This document shows, in pieces, positions 15,934 through 24,366 of a stretch of DNA of 64,000 bases. Location: assembly GCF_003583725.1 (NCBI RefSeq), contig NZ_QXTF01000002.1:124001-188000 (forward strand), written 5' to 3'. The notes beneath the pieces were generated by a model. It saw only the letters and a program-made list of their open reading frames with translations. It ran no database searches and was not told the DNA's origin. Position numbers and translations under genes: made by a program. Source of the DNA: Sphingomonas edaphi. GTDB lineage: Bacteria > Pseudomonadota > Alphaproteobacteria > Sphingomonadales > Sphingomonadaceae. The stretch's first letter is position 1, and the number at the start of each line of letters is the position of its first letter.

Positions 15934-16803
15934 ATGAACGCCGCAAGTGTGACTCCTTCCGACCTGACCATCACTCCGCGTGACCGCCGCTTCGTGGACA
16001 AGGTACGACCAGCCCGCTGGTGGAACGGCGGCGATCCTGTAGCGACCGCGCTGTACAATGCGCTGTCGGCAACCTTTCCCAAGGGCGAGGCATTCTTCGT
16101 CGAGAGCGTCCGCGACTTCCGTCACGATGCTCCGCCCAAGCTGTCGGATGAGATCAAGGCGTTCACAACTCAGGAAGTCATTCACAGCCGCGAGCATGCG
16201 GCCTTCAACAGGGCCGCTCTAGACGCCGGCTATCGGCTCCAGTCGCTCGAGGATCGGGTCGAATGGCGGCTTGGCCTAGTCAGGAACCGTCCGCCGATCG
16301 CTTCGCTCGCCGCGACAATGGCTCTGGAGCATTTTACTGCGATTCTGGCGCATGAGTTGCTGGCTGATCCCCGCCACCTTGCCGATGCCGAACCCGAGGC
16401 AGCGGCACTTTGGCGCTGGCACGCAACCGAGGAAATCGAGCACAAGGGCGTCGCCTACGATACTTGGCTTCATGCGACGCGGCAGTGGCCGCGCGGCAAA
16501 CGCTGGAAGGTCAAGGCAAAGGTGATGATGCTGGTTACCCGCAATTTCCTCGTTGATCGCACCAGGGGAGCGCTCGAACTTCTCCGGCAGGACGGCATCA
16601 CGGGCCCCCGGGCATGGGCGCGGCTGGTGTGGTTCATGTGGGTGCGGCCCGGCATGATGCGGAAGATCTTCAGTGCTTGGGCGGCGTTCTTTCTTCCTGG
16701 TTTCCACCCGTGGAACGAGGACGATCGCCACCTGATCCGCGATTACGAGGCGGGAGAGGATTCCGCCTTCGGCAGCGCGAAGAAGGTAAGGCGGGCGGCC
16801 TGA
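15934..16803 (+). CDS. Predicted metal-dependent hydrolase (PF10118 family)
   Basis: A 289-residue protein of the uncharacterised metal-dependent hydrolase family. Conserved-looking acid and histidine motifs are visible: FTTQEVIHSREHAAFN, ALEHFTAILAHELL and WHATEEIEHKGVAYD, consistent with a ferritin-like di-metal helical bundle. The start at ATG 15934 (MNAASVTPSD) has GGAG 8-9 bases upstream; earlier ATGs at 15886 and 15895 lie in the operator region and lack a ribosome site. The hydrolase activity is a family label, not demonstrated. Expression is probably controlled by the divergent TetR gene. A GGCGGC/GCCGCC hairpin sits at the convergent end with the GNAT gene. Confidence 0.85.
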   Translation: MNAASVTPSDLTITPRDRRFVDKVRPARWWNGGDPVATALYNALSATFPKGEAFFVESVRDFRHDAPPKLSDEIKAFTTQEVIHSREHAAFNRAALDAGYRLQSLEDRVEWRLGLVRNRPPIASLAATMALEHFTAILAHELLADPRHLADAEPEAAALWRWHATEEIEHKGVAYDTWLHATRQWPRGKRWKVKAKVMMLVTRNFLVDRTRGALELLRQDGITGPRAWARLVWFMWVRPGMMRKIFSAWAAFFLPGFHPWNEDDRHLIRDYEAGEDSAFGSAKKVRRAA

Positions 16804-16804
16804 A

Positions 16805-17341
16805 TTATGCCGCCAGCGCCTCTTCCCGTTCCACCAGCGACAAGCGGTAGAGCTTCGCGATCGCATCGCCGCCCCGCGCGCAGCTGTAGCGTGCTGCGCT
16901 AAGGCCGGTCGGCACGAATCCCAGCTTTTCGAGCACGCGGCCCGATGCCGGATTATCGACAAAGTGCGACGCCTCCAGCCGCGGCAGTTTGAGGGTGCGC
17001 GCGATGTCGATCAGTGCGCGCGATGCCTCGGTCGCGAATCCCTTGCCCCAGTGCGGACGGGCAATCCAGTAGCCCATCTCGACTGAGCCAGATGGCCGGC
17101 GCCCCAGCCCGCAGGAGCCGACGATTCGTGGTTCACCATCGGTCCTTTCGGTGATCAGGAAACTCGGCATTACGGGATCGCGCGGCGCAGCAAGGAACGC
17201 CTCCGCATCTGCCAGCGCGTAGGGCCACGGGGCGGTCGCCAAGTTGCGCACGACCTGCTCGTCGGCAATCGCACGGGCCAGCGCAGGCGCATCTTCTGCC
17301 CAGCCGGGTCTCAATAACAGGCGTTCGGTTCGAGCGAACAT
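16805..17341 (-). CDS. GNAT family N-acetyltransferase
   Basis: A 178-residue RimJ-type acetyltransferase. The N-terminal FARTERLLLRPG strand, SVEMGYWIARPHWGKGFATEA (acetyl-CoA pyrophosphate-binding region) and NPASGRVLEKLGF are characteristic of the family that modifies ribosomal-protein N-termini or small molecules. The ATG at 17341 is preceded by GGAGAAGGA; a GTG two codons upstream is less likely. The substrate cannot be inferred. It is separated from the rplU-rpmA operon by a strong terminator, so it has its own promoter. Confidence 0.9.
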   Translation of the reverse strand: MFARTERLLLRPGWAEDAPALARAIADEQVVRNLATAPWPYALADAEAFLAAPRDPVMPSFLITERTDGEPRIVGSCGLGRRPSGSVEMGYWIARPHWGKGFATEASRALIDIARTLKLPRLEASHFVDNPASGRVLEKLGFVPTGLSAARYSCARGGDAIAKLYRLSLVEREEALAA

Positions 17342-17416
17342 TGCCACATCCTTCTCCTCTCGAACTGCCCGCTACGGCAGCTCTGTTTCAGTTTCGGGAG
17401 AAGAATGAGACGCAAC

Positions 17417-17455
17417 AAAAAAGGGAGGAGAGGGGGCTTCCCTCTTCTCCCTTTT
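17417..17455 (-). terminator. Intrinsic terminator after rpmA
   Basis: On the minus strand a GGGAGAAGAGGG / CCCTCTCCTCCC stem with one internal mismatch and a 5-base loop is followed by six T. It lies about 70 bases after the rpmA stop and ends the rplU-rpmA transcript. On the plus strand the stem is followed only by TTTT, so it may also work weakly in the other direction. Confidence 0.8.
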
Positions 17456-17523
17456 CGAGTCCTTTTTCGGGTCTCGTCTGGGGCGCCCCCTCCCGGGAGC
17501 GGCCCTTTATCGACCGATCCCGC

Positions 17524-17796
17524 TTATTCCGCCGCCTCCGGCATAATGGCTTCGACGTGGACGTATTTGCGACCAAGCTTGCCATCGCGGAAAGCGACGC
17601 GACCGTCGGTGAGTGCAAAAAGCGTATGATCTTTGCCCAGGCCAACGTTGTTGCCCGGGTACCAGCGAGTGCCGCGCTGACGCACGATGATGTTGCCGCC
17701 GCGAACCGCTTCGCCGCCGAACTTCTTCACGCCGAGGCGCTTCGATTCTGAATCACGGCCGTTACGCGACGAGCCGCCTGCTTTTTTATGTGCCAT
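17524..17796 (-). CDS. rpmA: 50S ribosomal protein L27
   Basis: A 90-residue L27. The N-terminus [20 protein letters not shown] reaches toward the peptidyl-transferase centre, and [19 protein letters not shown] and DHTLFAL follow. It begins with Ala-His-Lys-Lys directly after Met, so no N-terminal cleavage motif of the Firmicutes type is present. The gene starts 3 bases after rplU ends and is followed by an intrinsic terminator. Confidence 0.98.
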   Translation of the reverse strand: MAHKKAGGSSRNGRDSESKRLGVKKFGGEAVRGGNIIVRQRGTRWYPGNNVGLGKDHTLFALTDGRVAFRDGKLGRKYVHVEAIMPEAAE

Positions 17797-17799
17797 GAC

Positions 17800-18276
17800 T
17801 TACTTCTTCTCGGTCTTCTTGGCGGCCGGAGCGGCCTTCTTGGCTGCCGCCTTAGCAGGTGCAGCATCCTTTGTCGACTTGGCTTCTGCCTTAGGCGCGG
17901 CCTCCTTCGGCGCTGCTGCCTTCGCAGGTGCGGCATCGCCCTTTTCGGCCTTGGCTTCCGTCTTCTTCTCGGCCTTCTTGCCGCCGATGCTCACGATCTC
18001 GAGAATCGTGTGCTGCTGGCGATGGCCCTTCTTGCGGCGGTAGTTGTGCCGCCGGCGCTTCTTGAAGACGGTGACCTTTTCACCCTTCGCTTGGGCGACG
18101 ATCTTCGCCGCGACGGTCAGGCCCGACGTGGACTTCAAGTCCGAACCTTCGCCCGCGAGCAGGACATCGGTCAGGTCGATGCTGTCGCCGGCTTCACCAG
18201 CCAGCTTTTCAACGACGATCTTGTCTCCGGGGGCAACGCGATACTGCTTGCCACCCGTGCGCACGATAGCGAACAT
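17800..18276 (-). CDS. rplU: 50S ribosomal protein L21 with long Ala/Lys tail
   Basis: A 158-residue L21. The core ([14 protein letters not shown] ... [23 protein letters not shown]) is complete in about the first 102 residues. The remaining 56 residues are low-complexity Ala, Lys, Pro and Glu ([16 protein letters not shown] and similar), not part of the usual fold and probably disordered on the ribosome surface. The start is fixed by the conserved MFAIV, preceded by AGAGG. It is the first gene of rplU-rpmA. Roughly 155 bases separate it from hspQ. Confidence 0.97.
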   Translation of the reverse strand: MFAIVRTGGKQYRVAPGDKIVVEKLAGEAGDSIDLTDVLLAGEGSDLKSTSGLTVAAKIVAQAKGEKVTVFKKRRRHNYRRKKGHRQQHTILEIVSIGGKKAEKKTEAKAEKGDAAPAKAAAPKEAAPKAEAKSTKDAAPAKAAAKKAAPAAKKTEKK

Positions 18277-18431
18277 GGGCCTCTTCACTTTCCGTAACAA
18301 TTGACCGCGCAAGGATGAGCGCCGCGTGGCACAAGCCCCGCGCGGGAAAGCGTGCCGCCTATGGGGTGGGGGTGATTCTGTCAACCGGTGAAGCGCGCGA
18401 AAATGCGGCATCTGGGGTTGGATTGATCGGT

Positions 18432-18788
18432 CTAGTGCCGATGTTCCGGCTTCAGCTTGTAGCGTTGGCCGTCGAAGCTTTCGAATAGGGTGCCGATGGC
18501 AGGATGGTCGATGGGCTCGCCCTCCTCGTCCTGAACGAGGTTCTGCTGACTGACATAGGCGACGTAGCTCGTCTCGGCATTTTCGGCGAGAAGGTGGTAG
18601 AAAGGCTGGTCCTTCGACGGACGCATGCCCTCGGGAATCGCCTCATACCACTCCTCGCTGTTAGCAAAGACGGGATCGACGTCGAAAATCACGCCGCGGA
18701 AGTCGAGCAGTCGGTGGCGCACCATGTCGCCAATGCCATAGCGGGCATGGGGAATCGGGCTCGAATGGGACGTGGACGGGGTGTTCAT
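18432..18788 (-). CDS. hspQ: Heat shock protein HspQ
   Basis: A 118-residue HspQ/YccV protein (hemimethylated DNA-binding domain). The core [50 protein letters not shown] and the C-terminal YKLKPEHRH are typical. The start at 18788 ([10 protein letters not shown]) is preferred to an upstream start at 18827. In enterobacteria HspQ affects DnaA stability and acts as a Lon specificity enhancer; that role is not shown for sphingomonads. It is transcribed alone, opposite to the tRNA-Ser gene. Confidence 0.93.
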   Translation of the reverse strand: MNTPSTSHSSPIPHARYGIGDMVRHRLLDFRGVIFDVDPVFANSEEWYEAIPEGMRPSKDQPFYHLLAENAETSYVAYVSQQNLVQDEEGEPIDHPAIGTLFESFDGQRYKLKPEHRH

Positions 18789-18914
18789 GGCCTCAATGTA
18801 ATGCCGCCGGTTCGGGAGGCAAGCCAAACGGGCTTTGCAATGGGCCGAACCGCTGCTAGAGGCCGCCCCCGACCGATGCCGGCCTCAGCGCCGGACAGCA
18901 TCATCCTGTCATGC

Positions 18915-19004
<90 letters not shown>

Positions 19005-19065
19005 CGACACCCAGACACGACCGCGACTGCAAAAGCGTCACTCGGCCTCGGACGAAAGAGTCTGG

Positions 19066-19090
19066 GGAACGAGCAGGATTCGCCTTCGTT
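19066..19090 (+). promoter_or_regulatory. Candidate EcfG general-stress promoter
   Basis: GGAAC, 16 bases, CGTT: a perfect match to the general stress response sigma factor EcfG promoter of sphingomonads. The -10 element is 67 bases upstream of the ATG of the small disordered protein, so that gene is predicted to be part of the stress regulon controlled through the PhyR-NepR switch. Confidence 0.65.
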
Positions 19091-19156
19091 TTGTTGTTGC
19101 GACCGATGTGTGTTCCAGCGCGACCTGTTCGCAAATTGCCATCGCGGAGACCGAAA

Positions 19157-19381
19157 ATGACGAATTCAGATGACCGGCCCTACACCCCGGGCAGCCTGCC
19201 ACCCCAGCCCGTCGAGGATCGGCCGAATGTCGGAACGGCGAAACCTAGCCAATATCCAAACCGGCACGAGGGTAGCGTCGCCGATGCTGAAAAGGAGAAT
19301 GAGCGGCTCAATCCCGGTGACAGCCGTCCCCCTGCGGTAGATCGCCCAAATGCTGGCCGACCCGATCCGACAGAACGATAA
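19157..19381 (+). CDS. Small disordered hydrophilic protein, likely stress-induced
   Basis: A 74-residue protein rich in Pro, Asn, Asp, Glu and Arg (YTPGSLPPQPVEDRPNVG, then EKENERLNPGDSRPP and DRPNAGRPDPTER), with a repeated DRPNxG element. No hydrophobic core is seen, so it is likely intrinsically disordered. The ATG at 19157 has GGAG about 8 bases upstream. The promoter upstream has the EcfG consensus, and small hydrophilic proteins of this kind are often general-stress genes. No family is recognised. Confidence 0.7.
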   Translation: MTNSDDRPYTPGSLPPQPVEDRPNVGTAKPSQYPNRHEGSVADAEKENERLNPGDSRPPAVDRPNAGRPDPTER

Positions 19382-19438
19382 GCCCAGGTTCCCGCCCGCG
19401 GCGTGTGAAGTATCACCCAAGCGCGTCGCGCCCGGCCA

Positions 19439-20032
19439 TTAAGCCGCCCAGAAGCCGGCCTTGTTGACGTCCTTGGTTAGCTGAGCGTTTTGATCATCGG
19501 ACAGCTTTGCACGCAGAGCCGGGAAAATTTCTTTCTCTTCCTCTTCCGCGTGAAGCGCCACGGCGTCGCGGAAGGCGCGAACTGTTTCAATCCACATGGG
19601 GTCGGCGGCGTCCATCTTCATCAGGCGGTAGAGAAATTCCTTAACCGCGCCATGGTCGTTTTCGAGATGCTCGGCGAAGCCTTGCTGGCCGTTCTCGCGC
19701 AGCTGGGCATAAACGACATGCTCCTCGGCATAGGCATGTTTATCGAGCGCATGGGAAATCTGTGTCAGCAGCATCTTGCGCGTCCGGATGTTATCCTCGT
19801 CCGTCGCCAGCATTCTATCGAACAGCGCCATTACCGCCTCATGTTCAGCGGCCAATGCCTCGTCCCACTCGCCCGTCGACGCACTCAGGCCTTGCACCGC
19901 CAGTTTTCGGCCGAGGTTGCCGGCGATGGCGAGCGCGGCACCAGCGGCTGCGGCTGCCACTAAGCTTCCACCGGTGCCCCATTTGAAAATTCCGGCATTG
20001 CTGTCGGAGCGAGTTTTCGCACGGGTTGCCAT
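19439..20032 (-). CDS. Hemerythrin-domain membrane protein
   Basis: A 197-residue protein. An N-terminal membrane segment (about residues 20-45, SLVAAAAAGAALAIAGNLG) is followed by a four-helix hemerythrin domain with the HHE-type residues in EHEAVMALFD, HAYAEEHVVYAQL, HLENDHGAVKEFL and LHAEEEEKEIFPAL. The di-iron ligand His and Glu are present, so it may bind oxygen, nitric oxide or peroxide. A GGAAC-N17-AGTT element 33 bases upstream of the start resembles a weaker EcfG promoter. Function in stress or gas sensing is inferred only from the domain. Confidence 0.88.
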   Translation of the reverse strand: MATRAKTRSDSNAGIFKWGTGGSLVAAAAAGAALAIAGNLGRKLAVQGLSASTGEWDEALAAEHEAVMALFDRMLATDEDNIRTRKMLLTQISHALDKHAYAEEHVVYAQLRENGQQGFAEHLENDHGAVKEFLYRLMKMDAADPMWIETVRAFRDAVALHAEEEEKEIFPALRAKLSDDQNAQLTKDVNKAGFWAA

Positions 20033-20064
20033 GTTGCTCTCCTCTTAACACTATACAGCGTCCG

Positions 20065-20090
20065 AACTCGGAGGAGGGGGCGGGCGTTCC
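20065..20090 (-). promoter_or_regulatory. Weak EcfG-like promoter before hemerythrin gene
   Basis: On the minus strand GGAAC, 17 bases, AGTT: the -35 matches the general-stress consensus and the -10 departs at its first base. It ends 33 bases before the start codon of the hemerythrin protein. It is weaker than the match at 19066. Confidence 0.4.
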
Positions 20091-20104
20091 TACAGTTTCT
20101 CCGC

Positions 20105-20150
20105 CGAACCGATCGGCGCGAGAGCTATCGAGGGCGCGGCGATCGGTTCG
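20105..20150 (-). repeat. Long inverted repeat after the SLC45-type transporter
   Basis: Arms CGAACCGATCG and CGATCGGTTCG are perfect 11-base complements separated by 24 bases. They begin 7 bases after the stop codon of the transporter gene (transcribed leftwards). No T-run follows, so this is not a classical intrinsic terminator; it may protect the 3' end of the transcript or act with Rho. Confidence 0.55.
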
Positions 20151-20156
20151 CTTGCC

Positions 20157-21686
20157 TCAGGCGGCAGCAGTATCTCCTTCTGGCTTGCTATCCTCACCGA
20201 CCCGCATCATCGCCAGAGCTGCTATCACCAGCGTCCCCGCCGCGAATGCCATCGTGTAAATCGGTTCGGTCGGGAAGAACGCCTTCATGATTGAGCCCAT
20301 GACAGTCGCAACAAGCAGCTGCGGCACCACTACGAAAACGTTGAACAGGCCCATGTAGATACCGAGCTTTGCCTGCGGCAGGTTCGATGCGAGGATGGCG
20401 TAGGGCATGGCGAGGATCGAGGCCCACGCGATGCCGATGCCGATCTCTGCGATCAGCAGGTACTGCGCGTCCCTGAACAGGAAGAAGCTGGCGAAGCCCG
20501 CCGCCCCACACAACAACCCAACCATATGCGTCCGCGCCTTGCCGATCTGCCGGGCGAGCAGCGGCAGTAGGGTAAGGGCGGCAATCGCGGCAACGCCGTT
20601 ATAGACGGCGAACAACACGCCAACCCAGTTGCCAGCCTCCTGATAGGCGGAGCTTTCTGCATCGGCCGAACCGAAGAAATACTGCGCCACCACTGGCGTC
20701 GTGTTGATCCACATGATGAACAGTGCGGACCAACTGAAGAACTGGACGATAGCCAGCTTCTTCATGATGGAGGGCATTCCGGAAAAGTCGCCGACGATAC
20801 TCGACAGCATATTCGCCGAATTGCCACCGCGGGCCATGCTGATGGCCAAGGCCGACGCCAGGCCGTAGGCGACCAGCAGGCCGCCGAGCAAATAGACTTC
20901 CTTCTCAAGTCCAAACTGCAATACGGCCAGCACAACTAAGGCGCCGGCAACGATCCAAGCCAGACTTGCGCCGAACCCTCGCGACGCGAGCGCGCGGAGG
21001 GTTGACGAGCCACCCTCGTCTGGCTCTTCGCCATAGGCGCGTAGTTGGTCGGCGCTATACTCGTCGGTTGCGATGACGGTCCAAAGCACGGCCAGGAAAA
21101 GGGCAATGCCGCCGAACCAGAAGCTGTAGCGGACGGTATCGGGGATAACGCCGGCAGCGGCCTCGTTCGAAACGCCCCAATAATCGAGCAACCAGGGGAA
21201 AATGGATCCTACGACTGCGCCTGCGCCGATGAATGCCGTCTGCACGGCATATCCCGCCGTGTGCTGGTCTTTCCGAAGCATGTCTCCGACGAAAGCGCGA
21301 AACGGCTCCATCGAAATGTTCAGGCTGGCATCGAGCAGCCACAGCAATACGGCGGCGAACAGCAGGACCTCGGCCATCGGCATCAGGAATAGCGAAAGGG
21401 CCGCGAGGATCGCGCCCGCGAGAAAATAGGGCCGACGCCGGCCGAGCCGGCCAAGCCAGGTACGGTCGCTCATGAATCCGACGATCGGCTGAACCAGAAG
21501 ACCAGTCAGCGGCGCCGCGATCCAGAGGGCGGGAAGGTCGTCCAATGACGAGCCCAGCGTCTGAAAGATCCGGCTCATGTTCGAATTCTGGAGCGCAAAC
21601 CCGATCTGGATTCCGAAAAAGCCGAACGAAATGTTCCACAGGCCCGCCCACGACTGGCGGGGTTTGCCGGCTTCGCCCAACGTCAT
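20157..21686 (-). CDS. SLC45/GPH-type MFS sugar transporter (MalY-like)
   Basis: A 509-residue, 12-segment major facilitator. The N-terminal part FGFFGIQIGFALQNSNMSRIFQTLG and the loop LVQPIVGFMSDRTWLGRLGRRRPYF are typical of the SLC45-like group that imports sucrose, maltose or maltodextrin with protons. In Caulobacter-type systems the homologue MalY works with a maltodextrin TonB receptor. It is divergent from the FucP-type transporter, and the shared upstream region carries a LacI-type palindrome. The neighbouring receptor and glycosidases support a maltose or maltodextrin substrate. Confidence 0.85.
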   Translation of the reverse strand: MTLGEAGKPRQSWAGLWNISFGFFGIQIGFALQNSNMSRIFQTLGSSLDDLPALWIAAPLTGLLVQPIVGFMSDRTWLGRLGRRRPYFLAGAILAALSLFLMPMAEVLLFAAVLLWLLDASLNISMEPFRAFVGDMLRKDQHTAGYAVQTAFIGAGAVVGSIFPWLLDYWGVSNEAAAGVIPDTVRYSFWFGGIALFLAVLWTVIATDEYSADQLRAYGEEPDEGGSSTLRALASRGFGASLAWIVAGALVVLAVLQFGLEKEVYLLGGLLVAYGLASALAISMARGGNSANMLSSIVGDFSGMPSIMKKLAIVQFFSWSALFIMWINTTPVVAQYFFGSADAESSAYQEAGNWVGVLFAVYNGVAAIAALTLLPLLARQIGKARTHMVGLLCGAAGFASFFLFRDAQYLLIAEIGIGIAWASILAMPYAILASNLPQAKLGIYMGLFNVFVVVPQLLVATVMGSIMKAFFPTEPIYTMAFAAGTLVIAALAMMRVGEDSKPEGDTAAA

Positions 21687-21761
21687 TCTCCCCTTGAAAC
21701 CGGGTCATTGCGCCCGGTTGTTCCCGACGCTGGCAGAGCAGGAGCGGCAACACAACGTCCG

Positions 21762-21775
21762 TGCATTCGTATGCA
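21762..21775. promoter_or_regulatory. Candidate LacI operator between the two transporters
   Basis: TGCATTCGTATGCA: arms match in 6 of 7 positions around a central CG, as expected for a LacI-family operator. It lies in the divergent region between the two transporter genes, 76-89 bases before the SLC45-type start and 74-87 before the FucP-type start. It shares ATTCGTATGCA with a site before zwf and CGTATG with one before the TonB receptor. Confidence 0.6.
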
Positions 21776-21848
21776 TCGATGCGGGGGGTGACGGGCCGCA
21801 CGCGACCCGATAGCCCTTTGCGCAAATATAAGGGGAGGATTGGGGAAA

Positions 21849-23150
21849 ATGGTGATTGCTACGCAGCCGACCGAGGGCGAGGCCAACTCCACCCCGCTTG
21901 ACCTGCCGGAAGGTGGGGTCGACGCGCCCCACCTGCGCTATTTTGTCATGGCGCTGTTTTTCATCTTCGGCGGCATCACCTCGCTCAACGACGTGATCAT
22001 TCCCAAGCTGAAGGAGCTTTTCACGCTCAATTACACCCAAGCGATGCTGGTACAATTCTGCTTCTTCACTGCATATTTGGTCATCGGTATTCCGGGCGCG
22101 CAGCTCGTCAAAAAAATCGGCTACATGCGGGGGGCGGTGGCGGGTCTACTGACGATGATGGTCGGGTGCCTGCTGTTCATTCCTGCCTCAAAGACTGCGA
22201 CCTACGGTCTATTCCTCTTCGCGCTGTTCATCCTCGCCAGTGGGGTGGTGGTCGTCCAAGTCGTAGCAAACCCGCTGATCAGCCTGCTCGGGCCACAAAA
22301 GACGGTGCACAGCCGACTGACCTTCGCACAGGCATTCAACAGCCTCGGTACAACGATCTTCCCGCGCGTTGGCGCGACACTCATCCTCGGTAGCCTTGCC
22401 GGCGTGACTGCCGCCGAACTGTCGGGCGCCGAACTCGACGCTTACCGTACCGCCGAAACGCAGATGATCGTCAACACGTACGTCGGGTTGGCGATCGCGC
22501 TTGCTGTGATCGCCGGCATCGTCTTCCTCTTCCGCAATTCGCTGAAAGGCGAACGGCATGATCATGGCTCGCCGCTCGCCGGCTTCTCGCTGCTCAAGCG
22601 ACCCCGCTTTGGCTTCGGCGCGATGTGCATCTTCCTGTACGTCGGCGCGGAAGTCGCGATCGGCTCGCTGATCGTCAATTACCTCATGCAGTCGCACGTT
22701 CTCGCCCTGGCCGATGCGGAGGCCGGTAAATACATTATGTATTATTGGGGAGGTGCGATGGTCGGCCGCTTCATCGGTTCTTACTTCCTGCGCATCCTTA
22801 GCCCGGGAAAGATCCTGGCGTTCGTCGCGGCCGGCGCAATTGCACTTATCCTGGTCTCCGCCAACACGACCGGAACCGTGTCAGCCTATAGCCTGCTGGC
22901 AATTGGCCTAATGAACTCGATCATGTTTCCGACCATTTTTAGCCTCGCCTGCGAAAAGCTCGGCCCGCGCGCGGCCGACGGCTCAGGGATCATCAACATT
23001 GCCATTTTCGGCGGTGCGGTCGTTCCGTTGCTGACGGGCATGTTGGCCGATGTGTCGGGCAGCCTCGCGACCGCGCTGCTGCTGCCGGCGGTTTGTTATT
23101 TGGTGATCGCCGCCTTCGGCATCTACGCCCGGCGACCCGCGGCCTCCTAG
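21849..23150 (+). CDS. FucP-family sugar:proton symporter
   Basis: A 433-residue MFS transporter of the FucP / GluP glucose-galactose group. The first half shows GGITSLNDVIIPKLKELF, LVIGIPGAQLVKKIGYMRG and NPLISLLGPQKTVHSRLTFAQAFNSLG, which contains the Asn and Gln sugar-binding residues of this family. The second half shows GAEVAIGSLIVNYL and YYWGGAMVGRFIGS. It probably brings glucose released by the periplasmic glucosidases into the cytoplasm. The start at ATG 21849 sits next to purine-rich GGGGAAA. Its 3' end overlaps the lacI-type gene by 4 bases. Confidence 0.9.
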   Translation: MVIATQPTEGEANSTPLDLPEGGVDAPHLRYFVMALFFIFGGITSLNDVIIPKLKELFTLNYTQAMLVQFCFFTAYLVIGIPGAQLVKKIGYMRGAVAGLLTMMVGCLLFIPASKTATYGLFLFALFILASGVVVVQVVANPLISLLGPQKTVHSRLTFAQAFNSLGTTIFPRVGATLILGSLAGVTAAELSGAELDAYRTAETQMIVNTYVGLAIALAVIAGIVFLFRNSLKGERHDHGSPLAGFSLLKRPRFGFGAMCIFLYVGAEVAIGSLIVNYLMQSHVLALADAEAGKYIMYYWGGAMVGRFIGSYFLRILSPGKILAFVAAGAIALILVSANTTGTVSAYSLLAIGLMNSIMFPTIFSLACEKLGPRAADGSGIINIAIFGGAVVPLLTGMLADVSGSLATALLLPAVCYLVIAAFGIYARRPAAS

Positions 23151-24166
23151 CTGGAGCCGCGAACGATGAGCCGGACCGGCAGCAGCACGCTGTCCGGTCC
23201 GCGCTCCTCGATCTTCGATACCAGCGTCTCGACCAGCGTCTCGCCGGCCAGGATCGCGTCCTGCGCAATGGTGGTCAGAGCCGGCTCCGCCATCCTCGCT
23301 GCGGCAAGGTTGTCGAACCCAACGATCGAAACGTCGCACGGGGTGTTTAGCCCGGCATGGTGAAGCACATGCATCGCGCCGATCGCGACCAGGTCACTAG
23401 TGGCGAAAATCGCGTCGAACGCCACGCCTGAACCCAGCAGTGTCTCCGCCGCCTCGCGTCCAGCTTCCTCCGTGGGGATGGCGTCGAACTGCAGCCGCGC
23501 GTCATGGGTCACGCCTGCTTCGTCGAGCGCGCGTCGGAAGCCCTTCCACCGCTCGACGAATTCCGGCGCCGCGTCGCTAACCGTTCCAAGGAAAGCGATC
23601 GATTTGCGACCCCGTTCGATCAGATGTTTTCCGGCCAGGTATCCGCCCTGCTCATTGTCAGACCCGACAGTCGTGCCGATCTCACCGTCGGTTGCGGCGC
23701 CCCAACGGACGAAATGCGTACCCTGCCGGACCAATTGCTCCAGCCGCGGTCGCGCCGCGACATAATCGCCATAACCAAGCAGCAGGATGCCGTCGGCCTT
23801 CCGGCTGTCCTCATAGTCGACGTGCCAGTCGCCCGACAGTTGCTGCAAGCTGATCAAGAGGTCGTACCCGCGGCTGGCGCAGGCCCGCGTTAGAGATCCC
23901 ACCATCGACAGGTAGAAAGGATTGATCAACGTATCGTCCGGCGTCGGGTCTTCAAAGAAGAGAAGAGCGATGGTGCGCGAATGGCGCCTGCGCAGGCCCG
24001 ATGCATTCTTGTCGACCGTATAGTTGAGCTTGCGGGCGGCATCGAGCACGCGATTCCGCGTTTCCTCACTGACGGATGGATTGCCCGACAGGGCGCGGCT
24101 GACCGTCGGTTGGGATACCCCGGCAAGCGCAGCAATATCGAAGGATGTGGGTCGGCGCGTGGTCAT
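23147..24166 (-). CDS. LacI-family transcriptional repressor
   Basis: A 339-residue LacI-type regulator. The N-terminal helix-turn-helix and hinge are at residues 8-55 (FDIAALAGVSQPTVSRALSG, then RNRVLDAARKLNY). A periplasmic-binding-like effector domain follows (LINPFYLSMVGSL, GILLLGYGD, RKSIAFLG, AFDAIFATSDLVAIG, VSIVGFDN). The start at 24166 removes an upstream stretch without domain sense. It sits in a maltodextrin locus, divergent from the TonB receptor, and is the likely reader of the CGTATG-centred palindromes before the transporters, the receptor and zwf. The effector may be maltose or an Entner-Doudoroff intermediate. Confidence 0.9.
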   Translation of the reverse strand: MTTRRPTSFDIAALAGVSQPTVSRALSGNPSVSEETRNRVLDAARKLNYTVDKNASGLRRRHSRTIALLFFEDPTPDDTLINPFYLSMVGSLTRACASRGYDLLISLQQLSGDWHVDYEDSRKADGILLLGYGDYVAARPRLEQLVRQGTHFVRWGAATDGEIGTTVGSDNEQGGYLAGKHLIERGRKSIAFLGTVSDAAPEFVERWKGFRRALDEAGVTHDARLQFDAIPTEEAGREAAETLLGSGVAFDAIFATSDLVAIGAMHVLHHAGLNTPCDVSIVGFDNLAAARMAEPALTTIAQDAILAGETLVETLVSKIEERGPDSVLLPVRLIVRGSS

Positions 24167-24231
24167 TTCAGGCGTCGAGAATCCGTTGCAACTTCGCCAC
24201 GGCAGCGCGGCTAACGCCTTCGTAGGACAGG

Positions 24232-24245
24232 TGAATACGTATGTA
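24232..24245. promoter_or_regulatory. Candidate LacI operator before the TonB receptor
   Basis: TGAATACGTATGTA: arms match in 5 of 7 positions around a central CG, with a perfect inner ATACGTAT. It lies between the divergent lacI-type gene (start at 24166) and the receptor gene (start at 24367), so it could control both. Confidence 0.55.
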
Positions 24246-24366
24246 TAGCGTCCCGCACTGGCTGACTCCCGCGTCACTCCGCTGCAAAGGCTATGTCGTC
24301 GATCCGAAACAATCGGACGGGTGCGCCAAAGCGCGCGCCAACCTTTCGGGAGGGAATAGGGGTCTT

